Shown: positions 37,969-48,295 of the stretch, one piece after another
How positions within the stretch are numbered: the first letter of the stretch is position 1
How the letters are laid out: the number at the start of each line of letters is the position of its first letter
Assembly (NCBI GenBank): GCA_007571305.1
Contig: RKRR01000140.1
Span: 25,476-89,475 of the forward strand
Reading direction: 5' to 3'
DNA: 64,000 nucleotides
Origin: Candidatus Poribacteria bacterium
GTDB taxonomy: Bacteria; Poribacteria; WGA-4E; WGA-3G
The notes under the pieces: generated by a model
What the model saw: only the letters and a program-made list of their open reading frames with translations
Told to the model about the DNA's origin: nothing
Database searches by the model: none
Translations under genes and position numbers: made by a program

Positions 37969-38805
37969 ATGAACGAAGAACTTTTTGTCAGTCGAGAATT
38001 TACACCCGTTAACGGATTTACATCGGGAATCGAGGGACCCGCCTGTGATGCAGCAGGGAATCTATACGCTGTTAACTATGAGCGACAGCACACTATCGGT
38101 AAAGTGACACCTGATGGTACTTCGAGCGTTTTTGTTGAACTCCCAACCGGTAGCATCGGCAACGGCATCCGTTTCAACAGTGAAGGCTTCATGTTCATCG
38201 CTGACTACACGAATCACAATGTCCTCAAGGTGGATATGGTCACACGGAACATCACTGTTCATGCCCATGAATCGACAATGAATCAACCGAACGATCTTGC
38301 TATCGGATCGAACGATATACTCTATGCGAGCGATCCGAATTGGGGAGCATCAACCGGGCAAATCTGGCGAGTGGATATGGATGGAGCGGTGACCCTACTG
38401 GAAACAGATATGGGGACCACAAACGGTATTGAGGTAAGTCCCGATGAAAAAGTGCTATATGTCAATGAATCCGTACAACGTAACATCTGGGCTTACGACT
38501 TATCCTCTGAAGGAGAGGTGAGCAATAAACGCCTCCTGATTCAGTTCCCTGATTTTAACATGGACGGAATGCGGTGCGATATTGAAGGCAATCTCTACGT
38601 CACACGGCACGGCAAAGGCACAGTCGCGAAACTTTCACCCGCAGGTGAGGTATTGTTGGAAGTACAGTTAACGGGTAAGCTCTGTTCTAATATCGCTTTT
38701 GGCGGTCCAGACGGACGCACCTGCTACGTCACGATGGCGGACAGGGGGAATGTAGAAGTGTTCCGCACCGACCTACCCGGCAGAAGTTGGCAGTTATTCC
38801 AGTAA
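37969..38805 (+). CDS. SMP-30/gluconolactonase/LRE family protein
   Basis: 'GIEGPACDAAGNLYAVNY', 'NGIRFNSEGFMFIADYTNHNVLKVD', 'GMRCDIEGNLYVTRHGKGTVAKLSPAGEVL'. Confidence 0.88.
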   Translation: MNEELFVSREFTPVNGFTSGIEGPACDAAGNLYAVNYERQHTIGKVTPDGTSSVFVELPTGSIGNGIRFNSEGFMFIADYTNHNVLKVDMVTRNITVHAHESTMNQPNDLAIGSNDILYASDPNWGASTGQIWRVDMDGAVTLLETDMGTTNGIEVSPDEKVLYVNESVQRNIWAYDLSSEGEVSNKRLLIQFPDFNMDGMRCDIEGNLYVTRHGKGTVAKLSPAGEVLLEVQLTGKLCSNIAFGGPDGRTCYVTMADRGNVEVFRTDLPGRSWQLFQ

Positions 38806-39050
38806 ACGTGTTCACCTCATAGCGGCGAGAGTGGACGAATGGCCTTCAACTCGAAGGGACTTGGGCGAGCAAAAGGGACAATGCTCTGAGATCAGTCAAC
38901 GCTCGGTTCCCTTGCTTCGCTTGGCTTTGGCGGACTTCCATCAACATTAGCAACACGTAAATCCTTCTGATTCATACTCGAAACATCCTTGACAGGTGCT
39001 TCGATTTGTGGTATCATTGTTACGTATAACTATCTATATGGAGGTAACTG

Positions 39051-39833
39051 ATGAAACAACTGTGTATTGTCTTAACTCTCGCCTTGATTTGCAGCACGTA
39101 TGCCGCTGCTGATTTGATGGAAGGACTTGTTCTGTACATGCCGCTTGATGAAGGTAAGGGTAACAAGGTTGATGACTTCTCAGAAAACGGCTTTGAAGGT
39201 GAACTCAATGGCGGTGCCAAGTGGGTTGACGGTAAGTTTGGAAAGGCTCTCCAATTCAGCGCGTCCAGCGATTTTGTCGCTGTTGAGGATGAGGAGGCTT
39301 TCCACATCGAAGACGAAATCACACAAGCCGCATGGGTTAATCTTGACCGACTGCCGAGTGCACACGCTATCGTTTTTGGCACCCGCATGGGTGGCGGCGG
39401 AAGACACATCGGATTTGGCTACGGGATGAATCCCGGAAACGGAATCAAAGTTTGGACGAACGGTGCCGGCGGCGGCTTCTTGGACATCAATGATAACAAG
39501 ACCGGTCTTGATACCGGTAAATGGTATTATCTGTCCTATACGCATACGAGCGATAACAAAGGCAAAGTCAAGATTTACGTGGACGGCAAAGTCACGCACG
39601 ATCAGGATTCTAATAACCCTGTCGCACCAGCAGGCGCTACGAGCCGAGTTCAGATCGGGACATGGTCTGGTGAAGCGTGGCCCGGTATAGTTGATGAGGT
39701 GCGGCTCTGGAATCGCGCCCTCTCTGATGACGAAATGGAACAGAGTATGGAGATGGGGGCTGATGAATTTTTGGCTGTGAATCCAAAAGATAAACTCGCC
39801 ACATCTTGGGGCAAAATTAAGAAACTTCGCTAA
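39051..39833 (+). CDS. Secreted LamG-domain protein with C-terminal 'KLATSWGKIKKLR'
   Basis: Signal peptide 'LCIVLTLALICSTYAAA'; 'GLVLYMPLDEGKGNKVDDFSENGFEGELNGGAKWVDGKFGKALQF' LamG. Confidence 0.88.
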   Translation: MKQLCIVLTLALICSTYAAADLMEGLVLYMPLDEGKGNKVDDFSENGFEGELNGGAKWVDGKFGKALQFSASSDFVAVEDEEAFHIEDEITQAAWVNLDRLPSAHAIVFGTRMGGGGRHIGFGYGMNPGNGIKVWTNGAGGGFLDINDNKTGLDTGKWYYLSYTHTSDNKGKVKIYVDGKVTHDQDSNNPVAPAGATSRVQIGTWSGEAWPGIVDEVRLWNRALSDDEMEQSMEMGADEFLAVNPKDKLATSWGKIKKLR

Positions 39834-39841
39834 CCGAAACG

Positions 39842-39872
39842 AGGCGGCAATCTTTGTCGCCTTTCTCTTTTT
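39842..39872 (+). terminator. Rho-independent terminator
   Basis: AGGCG...CGCCT hairpin followed by TTTCTCTTTTT after the stop at 39833. Confidence 0.7.
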
Positions 39873-40072
39873 CCTAAAGTCTGGATAATTCCTGTCGCGT
39901 GCGGATTGAATTTTTAAAGAACTTTGTATTTTTCACGAGTGCTACGTAGTTTTTTGGAGTTCTGAGCAAAATACTGCACTCCAGCAGAGTGTTACGCGGC
40001 ATCTGTGGAACAAATACCGAAAATTGTCCAAAACCCAGTCTTTTTAGGAAATCCTATAGCGCGTTGTACACT

Positions 40073-40624
40073 ATGGAAAATTACAAATCCCTCTTAAAAC
40101 ACCTCGAAAAAACAGCAAAACAGTATACCAATATCGCTCCAGAAAATGGACAATTACTCTCTATCCTCATCCGTTCGATTCACGCACAAAACGTGCTCGA
40201 AGTCGGGACAAGCAACGGCTATTCTACAATTTGGCTCGCTGCTGCGTTGAAGGAAACAGGCGGCAGACTTATCACCCTTGAGTTTGATCGGAGGCGCGCA
40301 GAAGAAGCACAGGTTCATCTTCAGGAAGTCGGGTTAGATAGTATCGTCGATGTCCGCATCGGAAATGCACTTGATGAAATACCGAAATGCGATGCTACCT
40401 TCGATCTTGTGTTCCTTGACGCAGAAAAAAATGAGTATCGACGCTATCTCGAATTGGTGTTACCCAGCATCCGTCCCGGTGGGTTGATTGTCGCTGATGA
40501 CACCGTAACAATGCGCGATGAAATGCCCGACTATGTCGAATTCGTCTTTAGCACACCAATACTAAGATCTGTTGATATCCCTTTAGATGACGGCATCATT
40601 TTGAGTTGTAAAACCAATGCTTAG
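40073..40624 (+). CDS. O-methyltransferase (class I SAM-dependent)
   Basis: 'NVLEVGTSNGYSTIWLAAALKETGGRLITLEFD', 'FDLVFLDAEKNEYRRYLELVLPSIRPGGLIVADDTV'. Confidence 0.9.
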   Translation: MENYKSLLKHLEKTAKQYTNIAPENGQLLSILIRSIHAQNVLEVGTSNGYSTIWLAAALKETGGRLITLEFDRRRAEEAQVHLQEVGLDSIVDVRIGNALDEIPKCDATFDLVFLDAEKNEYRRYLELVLPSIRPGGLIVADDTVTMRDEMPDYVEFVFSTPILRSVDIPLDDGIILSCKTNA

Positions 40625-40701
40625 TCTGTTGATAGCACATTCATATTGATGAAGGTGAGACGTGTGCTGTTGCTGATGAAAAAATTAAATTCGTTCCACC
40701 C

Positions 40702-40750
40702 AAAAACTTAGCCCGTAACGTAGTGGAGGGCGGCTCTTGAACGGAGAACG
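40702..40750 (+). repeat. Dispersed leader repeat (family L), copy 1
   Basis: AAAAACTTAGCCCGTAACGTAGTGGAGGGCGGCTCTTGAACGGA; GCCC/GGGC stem. Confidence 0.6.
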
Positions 40751-40772
40751 ATCGATCCCCAAGCCGTGTCGT

Positions 40773-40897
40773 TTATAGTAAAATCCGCAAATAAGTTGAC
40801 ACTTGTAGCATAGGAGACCGTTGGTCTCCTGTGGACATATAACTTTAGAGTTCACAAGGTGCTACGAGTGTATCAGTAATTACGGAATCTACTATAA
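40773..40897 (+). mobile_element. MITE-1 copy F (125 bp, both ends)
   Basis: TTATAGTAAAATCCG...CGGAATCTACTATAA; GGAGACCGTTGGTCTCC central hairpin. Confidence 0.87.
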
Positions 40898-40928
40898 CCG
40901 CAAATTACAAGTAAAAAGAGGTAGACCA

Positions 40929-42122
40929 ATTTCCGTTCAATCTAAACTTTCAAACAAATCCACCCATTTCACTGAATCCGTCATCCGCGGTATGACGCAA
41001 CTCTGCCTGCGTTATGATGCAATCAACCTGTCCCAAGGCACACCCGCGTATCAACCCCCTCCGGAAGTCAAAGCCGCCGCAATTGAGGCAATCCAAGAAG
41101 GTTATAACCAGTATAGCATCACTTGGGGGGCACCCGCGTTTCGAGAAGCGATTGCACATAAAATGACGACCTTTAACCGCATCCCTACCGATCCCGACAG
41201 AAACGTGACCGTCACGTGCGGTTCAACCGAGGGCATGCTCTCCTCGCTTCTCGCAATTATCAACCCCGACGACGAGATTATCATCTTTGAACCCTTTTAT
41301 GAAAACTATGGACCGGATACTATTATTTCCGGCGCAACACCCGTCTATGTAGCGTTGCAAGAGACACCAGCATCTGATGGGACTATCCGTTTTACCTACG
41401 ATGCGACCGAACTCCGGGATGCCTTCTCTACGAACACAAAGGCGATTATCATAAATACGCCGAATAATCCACTCGGCAAGGTTTTCACCCAAAGTGAGCT
41501 TCAGGAGATCGCAGACCTTTGCTGTGAATACGATTGCCTTGCGATCACCGATGAGATATATGAGCACATGATTTATGATGAGAAACCCCATCTCAGTATC
41601 GGTTCACTCCCACAAATGCGGGATCGGACAATTACCGTGTCTGGGTTGAGCAAGGCGTATTCTATGACGGGATGGCGATTAGGGTACGTCGTTGCACCGG
41701 AGACATTGACCGATGCCATCCGCAAAATGCATGACTTCCTGACAGTCGGAGCACCGCATCCGCTTCAGCGCGCCGGTGTTGTTGCCCTCAATTTGCCGAT
41801 GAGTTACCATATCGCCTTGGTCGAGAAATACGACAAGAATCGTAAATATCTCGTTGATAACCTCAAGAAAGCGGGATTTCTGTGTCATGAACCGGAGGGC
41901 GCGTATTACATCATGACCGATATCACCGATTTTGGATTTCCTGATGATACAGCCTTTGCACACTGGTTAGTAAAGGAAATAGGCGTAGGCGGTGTGCCGG
42001 GCTCGAGCTTCTACAGTCGTTCACACCTCGGTAGGACGAAATTTCGGTTCATGTTTAGTATGGCGGATGACATCCTCGCCGAAGCCGCCGAACGTTTGAT
42101 GCAGATAAAAGCGAAAATCTGA
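40929..42122 (+). CDS. Class I/II pyridoxal-phosphate aminotransferase
   Basis: 'INLSQGTPAYQPPPEVKAAAIEAI', 'NTPNNPLGKVFTQSELQEIADLC', 'SGLSKAYSMTGWRLGYVVAPE'. Start uncertain: no ATG upstream of conserved 'HFTESVIRGMTQLC'; ATT 40929 behind AGAGGT, or TTG 40821 inside MITE-1. Confidence 0.88.
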   Translation: MSVQSKLSNKSTHFTESVIRGMTQLCLRYDAINLSQGTPAYQPPPEVKAAAIEAIQEGYNQYSITWGAPAFREAIAHKMTTFNRIPTDPDRNVTVTCGSTEGMLSSLLAIINPDDEIIIFEPFYENYGPDTIISGATPVYVALQETPASDGTIRFTYDATELRDAFSTNTKAIIINTPNNPLGKVFTQSELQEIADLCCEYDCLAITDEIYEHMIYDEKPHLSIGSLPQMRDRTITVSGLSKAYSMTGWRLGYVVAPETLTDAIRKMHDFLTVGAPHPLQRAGVVALNLPMSYHIALVEKYDKNRKYLVDNLKKAGFLCHEPEGAYYIMTDITDFGFPDDTAFAHWLVKEIGVGGVPGSSFYSRSHLGRTKFRFMFSMADDILAEAAERLMQIKAKI

Positions 42123-42147
42123 AAGTCCACTGTAGCACGAACTCTGT

Positions 42148-42192
42148 TAGGGCATTCAGTTCTCTTGTAGGCGAGATCTCCGAGTCCCGACT
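42148..42192 (+). repeat. Dispersed repeat shared with 11083-11127
   Basis: See 11083-11127. Confidence 0.6.
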
Positions 42193-42247
42193 CCTAACTA
42201 TAATCTCGAAAACCCTCTAATCCTGATTCAGAAAATGGATACCAAAA

Positions 42248-42454
42248 ATGGACATTTCCCTTGAAAGCGAAACGCAACATATCTACAAAAAAGAAATCGA
42301 GGCATTGATTCAGCGAGAAGAGAAGTATATACCTCTCGGTCCCGCTGAACTTGAAGCGATTGTGCGAGCATTTGAACTGACTTTAACGAATGGGCGTGAG
42401 AAAATCCGAGCCCAAATGCTTTACGACCTTATTCACCAAAAGAGAGACGACTGA
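42248..42454 (+). CDS. Small conserved-looking protein (68 aa) coupled to a Rad50-like gene
   Basis: ORF ends 1 nt before ATG 42456 of the ATPase; acidic/helical composition. Confidence 0.6.
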   Translation: MDISLESETQHIYKKEIEALIQREEKYIPLGPAELEAIVRAFELTLTNGREKIRAQMLYDLIHQKRDD

Positions 42455-42455
42455 T

Positions 42456-44309
42456 ATGCAGTTAGAACGGATCCGTCTTAAGACCTTCGGCTGTTTCCAA
42501 CAGCGCGATTTTGAGCTTCACGACGGTATCAATCTCATTTTTGGTCCCAACTTCAGTGGGAAAAGTACGCTCGTCAATGCGATCTTTTTTACATTAACCG
42601 GAAAACCGATTGTCCCACGCGTGGATACCTCCGCTATAAAGAACGCCAAAGCCTATAGCGGCACAGCGGGGCTCCAATTCATCGTGGATGATGAACGTTA
42701 TCAACTCTACCGTGCAACTGGGAAACGCATCCAACTCCGTTCAGAAAAGAACGGCGCGTGGCAGATCCTCTTTGATGAGAACCGTGTGAGGGTGACCGAA
42801 ACGCTGTTACAAGAACGGTTTGGCATTATGCACGAGCAGCTTGCTCTCACCACGTTCCTTCGTGAAGGCGAGATTTTTGAGTTCCTTGCCCGGCAATCCG
42901 CGAGCCGGCGCGATATTCTCCATACGCTCCTCGGTATTGACAGGCTCATAGAAGTACGCGAGCGATTCATTGACACACGCCGCATCGCGAAACGTGAACA
43001 GGGAAGAATTCGGGCGCATCAAAACAGTTTACGGTTCAGTGCACAGAACGTGGATCAAGCCGAAATTGAAAGAATCGAGAAAAAGTTGAAAGGCTTAGAA
43101 ACTGCTTACGGTGCCGAAACGGGAGATACAGCGTTGATCGCAGAATGGCTACAGCATCGCGAGCGTCTACAAAAGCGTTTGGATACACTCACACGCGAAC
43201 AAAACGAGGCATTGAGTGGTTTCAATGGTATTGCGCATCTACGTGAAATGATAACTAAAATCGAAACTGGTATTCAGGAAGCCGCTGGGTTAGAAAAAAA
43301 ACGAGAGGAACTGATACAACAGATTGGTAGCTTTGAGTCCCAGATTGCGGCATTGACACATGTCTGTAATACCCTCCGAACCCTAATTGAGAACGATGAA
43401 CAGCACTGCCCGACCTGTTATCAGCAGGTTGAACGAGAAGTCGTGCAACAGATTATTGACGAGAAAGAGAGTGAGAAATCACAACTCTGCACCGAATTGG
43501 ATACCTACAAGCAATCACTGGATACGGAAACCGAGAATCTAAAGAGTCGGCGTGAGCTTGAACAACGGCTCCAGACTTTTCGAGGACTTCTAACACGGTT
43601 TGAACAGTGCTCCGGCGAGATTGCGGAGATTCAGAGCGAACTTAGAGATCTAACGACACGATTGACAGAAAGAGGAATCCAAAAAGGCAAAGAATTGCCT
43701 TCTGAAACACCTGTGGGTTTAGATAAAGGGAAATTGAAAGCCCAAATTGCTCAGGAACGGAAACGCCTGGACCAACTCAAGCAGCAAGAGGCAGTCCGTT
43801 TAGATAGACTTGGCGCGCTCCAGCGAGTGAACAGAGATGCCACTAAAGTTGAAAAGACGCTCTTGAGTTTAGAACTCGCCTGCGCTGGGGTTGACAAAAC
43901 CATCGAGACCCTTCAGCGTCAGATACTCAAACCCGCTGAAGAGGAATTGCATCACTGGCTTGAAAAGATGGAACTCTTCGGACAAACGCGTATTGACTTA
44001 CAACGCCAGCACTTACTCCCTTCGCTCACGATAGATGGTGTCGATCGGAGTTTGATGTTGCTGAGCGGTAGTGAGAAGATGTTCCTCTATCTCTGTTTCA
44101 AAATTGCCCTCGCCAAGGTATTAGGTAACCCCGGCTTCTTTGTATTCGATGACCCGACGCTCCATTTAGATGAAGAACGAAAGGCGTTGATGGTTGATTT
44201 TATCTGTCAACTTGCTGAAGAACATCAAGTCGTCGTGACGAGTTATGATGAAGATGTACGGAAAGGATTAGAGGGCGCGCACCTCATTGAGATGAAACAT
44301 AATGTATAG
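42456..44309 (+). CDS. Rad50/SbcC-like AAA ATPase with zinc-hook-like CPTC
   Basis: 'MQLERIRLKTFGCFQQRDFELHDGINLIFGPNFSGKSTLVNAIFF', 'HCPTCYQQVE' hook, 'LSGSEKMFLYLCFKIALAKVLGNPGFFVFDDPTLHLD' signature/Walker B. Confidence 0.9.
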   Translation: MQLERIRLKTFGCFQQRDFELHDGINLIFGPNFSGKSTLVNAIFFTLTGKPIVPRVDTSAIKNAKAYSGTAGLQFIVDDERYQLYRATGKRIQLRSEKNGAWQILFDENRVRVTETLLQERFGIMHEQLALTTFLREGEIFEFLARQSASRRDILHTLLGIDRLIEVRERFIDTRRIAKREQGRIRAHQNSLRFSAQNVDQAEIERIEKKLKGLETAYGAETGDTALIAEWLQHRERLQKRLDTLTREQNEALSGFNGIAHLREMITKIETGIQEAAGLEKKREELIQQIGSFESQIAALTHVCNTLRTLIENDEQHCPTCYQQVEREVVQQIIDEKESEKSQLCTELDTYKQSLDTETENLKSRRELEQRLQTFRGLLTRFEQCSGEIAEIQSELRDLTTRLTERGIQKGKELPSETPVGLDKGKLKAQIAQERKRLDQLKQQEAVRLDRLGALQRVNRDATKVEKTLLSLELACAGVDKTIETLQRQILKPAEEELHHWLEKMELFGQTRIDLQRQHLLPSLTIDGVDRSLMLLSGSEKMFLYLCFKIALAKVLGNPGFFVFDDPTLHLDEERKALMVDFICQLAEEHQVVVTSYDEDVRKGLEGAHLIEMKHNV

Positions 44310-44449
44310 CCGTGTTGAGATAGAGATAGGCAGTGTCGCGTAAACTGTGAGTTTGCGTAGGGATGGCACAAACTAGGCAGTTGTGACACGGTTACCAACA
44401 GCCTCTAACAACCATTTGCACGACAACGAATAAAAAAGGACACAAACGC

Positions 44450-46859
44450 ATGAGAAAAACGACATTTTCTGTGATCGTAGTCATCATTGTGGCACTTATG
44501 TTTTTACCGAACAGTTTTGCCCAAAAAACTGTCCAAATCCCTGATGCGAATTTAGCAGCAGCAATCCGCGCTGAGCTTGGGTTGAGTCAAAGACACCATA
44601 TCACACAACAGGATATGCACAACTTGACTAAACTCTATGCTTATAACAAACATATAACCGATCTCACTGGACTTGGATATGCCAAAAACCTGAAATACGT
44701 GTATCTTGGAAGTAATGAGGTCACAGACATTTCCCCTTTAGCACAGTTGACAAATTTGGAGACGCTGTTCCTCTCATTCAATCGAATTCGAGATTTTACC
44801 CCTTTGGTAGGGTTAACTAAGTTAACGTGAGTTTGATAAATATTCAGAGTGGACGCATTGCCAATTAAAGTTCTCTTGATAAGGGAATTTAGAGGGTTAT
44901 ATCCCTAAAAATCGCCTCTTTTTGAGTGAATGTCCTGTTTTTTTGCTCGATTTGCGTCCGCTTTGGACCTTTAATATTTTTTCTCAAACTGGCGTTAAGT
45001 TAGTCCATCTGCATATCGCATATAATGAGGCAGACGATCTGACACCACTCAAAGCACTAACCCAGTTGCGAAGTTTATCGGTGCGCGGGTATAAACTTCG
45101 ACACATCCCCGTAGACGTTAACCTTTTCGCGTGTCTTCCTAATTTAACCTATTTGGCAATTGGGAGCAACAGCGTTACGGATATTATGCCGCTGACACAG
45201 CTGAAACAACTGAGGTATTTGTCACTATCAAACAATAAGATTGAAGACATCACCGGGCTTGCGCAAATGCGGAGTTTGGAGTCGTTGGATCTTTGGTACA
45301 ATCGGGTAAGTGACCTTACCCCTCTCGCGAAATTGACAAACCTACAGACTTTATATCTTCGAGGTAATCCGATTACTGACCTTACACCGATCAGCGGATT
45401 AAAGAATCTAAAATATCTGGACATCTCCGGCGATGCGAATGGTGGTGAAATTACCGATCTTACACCTATCGCCGACCTCACAAATTTAGAGGTTTTGTGC
45501 GCCGAGCGCAATAAGATTCGTAATGTGAGGTCCCTCCGAAAATTGACGCAATTGAAAAGGTTATGGATCGAGGACAATCAGATTACGGACGTGCGTCCTC
45601 TTAGAAACCTGGTGAAACTCACCGAGTTACGCGTCTCCGGGAATCCCATTACTGATATAACACCACTTCGGACACTCCTCAGTAGAAATCCTGGATTAGA
45701 CATTGATGGCGATCTTGCACAACTGTCACCTGTTGTGGCATCCACTGGCTTGCAACTCTCATCTATCTATTGGATAGATACTGATACGGGCGGATTCTAC
45801 CGTTTTCTTCGATCCAAAACATCTATAGAGCAGCTCAGCTTGGGGATTCCGAACATAACGGCACTTGCCATAGACAAAGACGAAGGTAGAATCTATTGGA
45901 TAGAACAGAAAAGTGCCTCACGCAGCGAAATAGGGGTCGCGAACCTTGACGGCTCACAGGTTCAACGAGTCAAACATCTCTATAGTTTGTTTCACGACAT
46001 TGCAATTGACCCAGTCAACCGAAAAATATACGCTACGAACTCGAACAACAGAATCCAAACATTTAGTTCAAAAAGAAATTCAACTTTCAAGGCAGTCAGT
46101 CTACTCACAAACTTAGATGCCCCAAAGCATATTGCCTTAGATGTCCTTGGAGGCAAGATCTATTGGACAGAGGCGGGTGAACGGATCCGGAGGGCAAATC
46201 TTGACGGAACCAGTGTAGAAACGCTCCTCACAGGGACAGGAACGATTGGCGATATCTCCATCGGAGCACAAAAACTCTATTGGACAGAACAGACGAATGA
46301 AAATATCGGTAAAATCCGCCGCTCCAACCTCGATGGTACGAAACCGCAAACGCTTACTACATTGAAAAGCGTCCCCCTCGGAATCGCAGTTGATCCAACA
46401 CAACGCAAACTTTATTGGAGCAACTCCGCAGGGAAAATCCAACGAGCGAACCTCAATGGGAAGAATATCCGGAGCATTATCGTAGATTTGGGTAATCCTA
46501 CAGATATTGTTTTGGATACAGAAGGAACTACATCGGTTGCCGCTGCTCCGAATCTCTACCTACCTGACAGCCCCGCTTTGCTTCCGAACTATCCCAATCC
46601 TTTCAACCCGGAAACGTGGATCCCCTATCAACTCGCTGAACCTGCGGATGTGACCTTGCGCATTTCTGCTGCCAACGGCGTATTGGTGCGAACGTTAACT
46701 TTGGGACATCGACCTGCCGGTATCTATCAGAGCCGTAGCCGCGCCGCATATTGGGACGGTAAGAATGAATCTGGAGAGTCTGTTGCTAGTGGTATCTATT
46801 TCTACACAATATCCACCAATGATTTCACTGCAACACGGAAAATGCTCATCATGAAGTAG
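44450..46859 (+). pseudogene. Secreted LRR + YWTD-propeller protein with FlgD/T9SS-like C-terminal domain; interrupted by MITE-2 at 44825-44995
   Basis: ORFs 44450-44830 and 44922-46859; removing MITE plus one TSD restores 'LVGLTKLVHLHIAYNEADDLTPL'. Confidence 0.92.
44825..44995 (+). mobile_element. MITE-2 copy 2 (171 bp) with 7-bp TSD TAAGTTA
   Basis: TAAGTTA at 44818-44824 and 44996-45002; ends ACGTGAGTTTGATAAATATT / AATATTTTTTCTCAAACTGGCGT are imperfect inverted repeats. Confidence 0.92.
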
Positions 46860-46900
46860 CCTTTTCTGTAGTCCTACGCGACAAAGTTTTCGGGGCTTGT

Positions 46901-48295
46901 CTAAAACTGCTTAAGATAAATATCGCCCTTGTCTTCCTGCATGTTGCTCCAGACGACAACCCACTTCCCGTTTCCAATAGATACCACAAACGGAGGATAA
47001 TGTTTCCCCATACTTGTAGAAATGACAACACCATTTCTATCCCACAAGGGTTCACCTTCTAAATCGATCTGCTGATAGTAGATAGCATCAGTGCTCTCCT
47101 CACCGAAATCCTCTCGGTAATCTAACCACACTATGGAGAAACGGTTTTCCGCGGTTCGCACGATGGAAGGTCTGTCCTGATGTCCACCGGCTGTGCAAAG
47201 CGGGATGCCATCCTTTTTCCAGACAAGCGTTCCATCGGCGCGGATACGCTGCATATATAAATCGGAATAGATATCGCGCTCGTCTCTCCAGACGACGATG
47301 AAGCCGCCTTGTCCGTCGCCTACAACCGAGGCGTGTTTTTGGATACCCGGTGCAGTGCAAATAGGAACCCCTGTATCCTCCCACAATTTGCTACCATCAG
47401 GCGCAACCCGTTGAGCATAAAGTTGATCGTTAATAAAATTTTCGTACATCTGCCACAAGACGATAAATCCGCCTTCACCATCAGCAATCACCCGAGGTTC
47501 ACCTTGCATCCCTTCCGCTGGCGAAATGAGACGCGGGGCATCCCACAAAGGTTCCGCATCTAAGCTCAGTCGGTATGCCATGATGTGCCAAGCGTCATAT
47601 CCAATGACATCCCACCACACAATATAGAAACCTCCCATCCGATCGGCAAGCAGAATCGGATCGCTCTGGAGGGATTCTGATGGAAAAACAGGGATCCCAT
47701 TAGGTTCCCACATCGTTTCGCCTTTCGCATTAATCCGTTGGATGTACAAATCTTGAAATTCAGAACTTCGACGTTCATCTTCCCAAACACAGATAGCACC
47801 GCCTTCACCGTCGCTCAAAATCGCTTGGGTCGATTGATCCGCACTGTTTATGCAGATAGGCATACCATCTGTTTGCCAAAGTACATTGCCTTCAAGATTC
47901 ACGGCTTGGGCATAGATATCCCAATTACTTCTGGCACGCCTGTCGTTCCAAACGACGATCGCATGCTGTTCGTGCCGGATCATCCGTAGACGGCGTTGAT
48001 TCCTACCTACCTTACAGATTGCGATCCCATTTTCTTCCCAACGCGTTGTGCCGCTACTATCAACACGCTGCGCATAGACATCCCAATCCTTACCCGTGCG
48101 GTAATCCTCCCACATGACAATAACACCACCCTCACCGTCGTCCACGACCCATGGGAGGAATTGTCCATCTTGAGCTGTCGAGACAGGAATTTCAGCAAGA
48201 GAAGATTTGCAGAGTGTGCAGAACCCCGTAATCAGGAGAAGCGTCCCTACTGATAGTAATTGGCTCAATCGGTGAAAAGTGTTTTGGGGGTCCAT
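46901..48295 (-). CDS. Secreted repeat protein (beta-propeller-like 'DGEGGFIVxWxDxRxxxDIYxQRI' repeats)
   Basis: Signal-peptide-like N-terminus; at least seven 'DGxGGxIVxW...YAQRV...G...W...GxPIC' units. Confidence 0.8.
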   Translation of the reverse strand: MDPQNTFHRLSQLLSVGTLLLITGFCTLCKSSLAEIPVSTAQDGQFLPWVVDDGEGGVIVMWEDYRTGKDWDVYAQRVDSSGTTRWEENGIAICKVGRNQRRLRMIRHEQHAIVVWNDRRARSNWDIYAQAVNLEGNVLWQTDGMPICINSADQSTQAILSDGEGGAICVWEDERRSSEFQDLYIQRINAKGETMWEPNGIPVFPSESLQSDPILLADRMGGFYIVWWDVIGYDAWHIMAYRLSLDAEPLWDAPRLISPAEGMQGEPRVIADGEGGFIVLWQMYENFINDQLYAQRVAPDGSKLWEDTGVPICTAPGIQKHASVVGDGQGGFIVVWRDERDIYSDLYMQRIRADGTLVWKKDGIPLCTAGGHQDRPSIVRTAENRFSIVWLDYREDFGEESTDAIYYQQIDLEGEPLWDRNGVVISTSMGKHYPPFVVSIGNGKWVVVWSNMQEDKGDIYLKQF

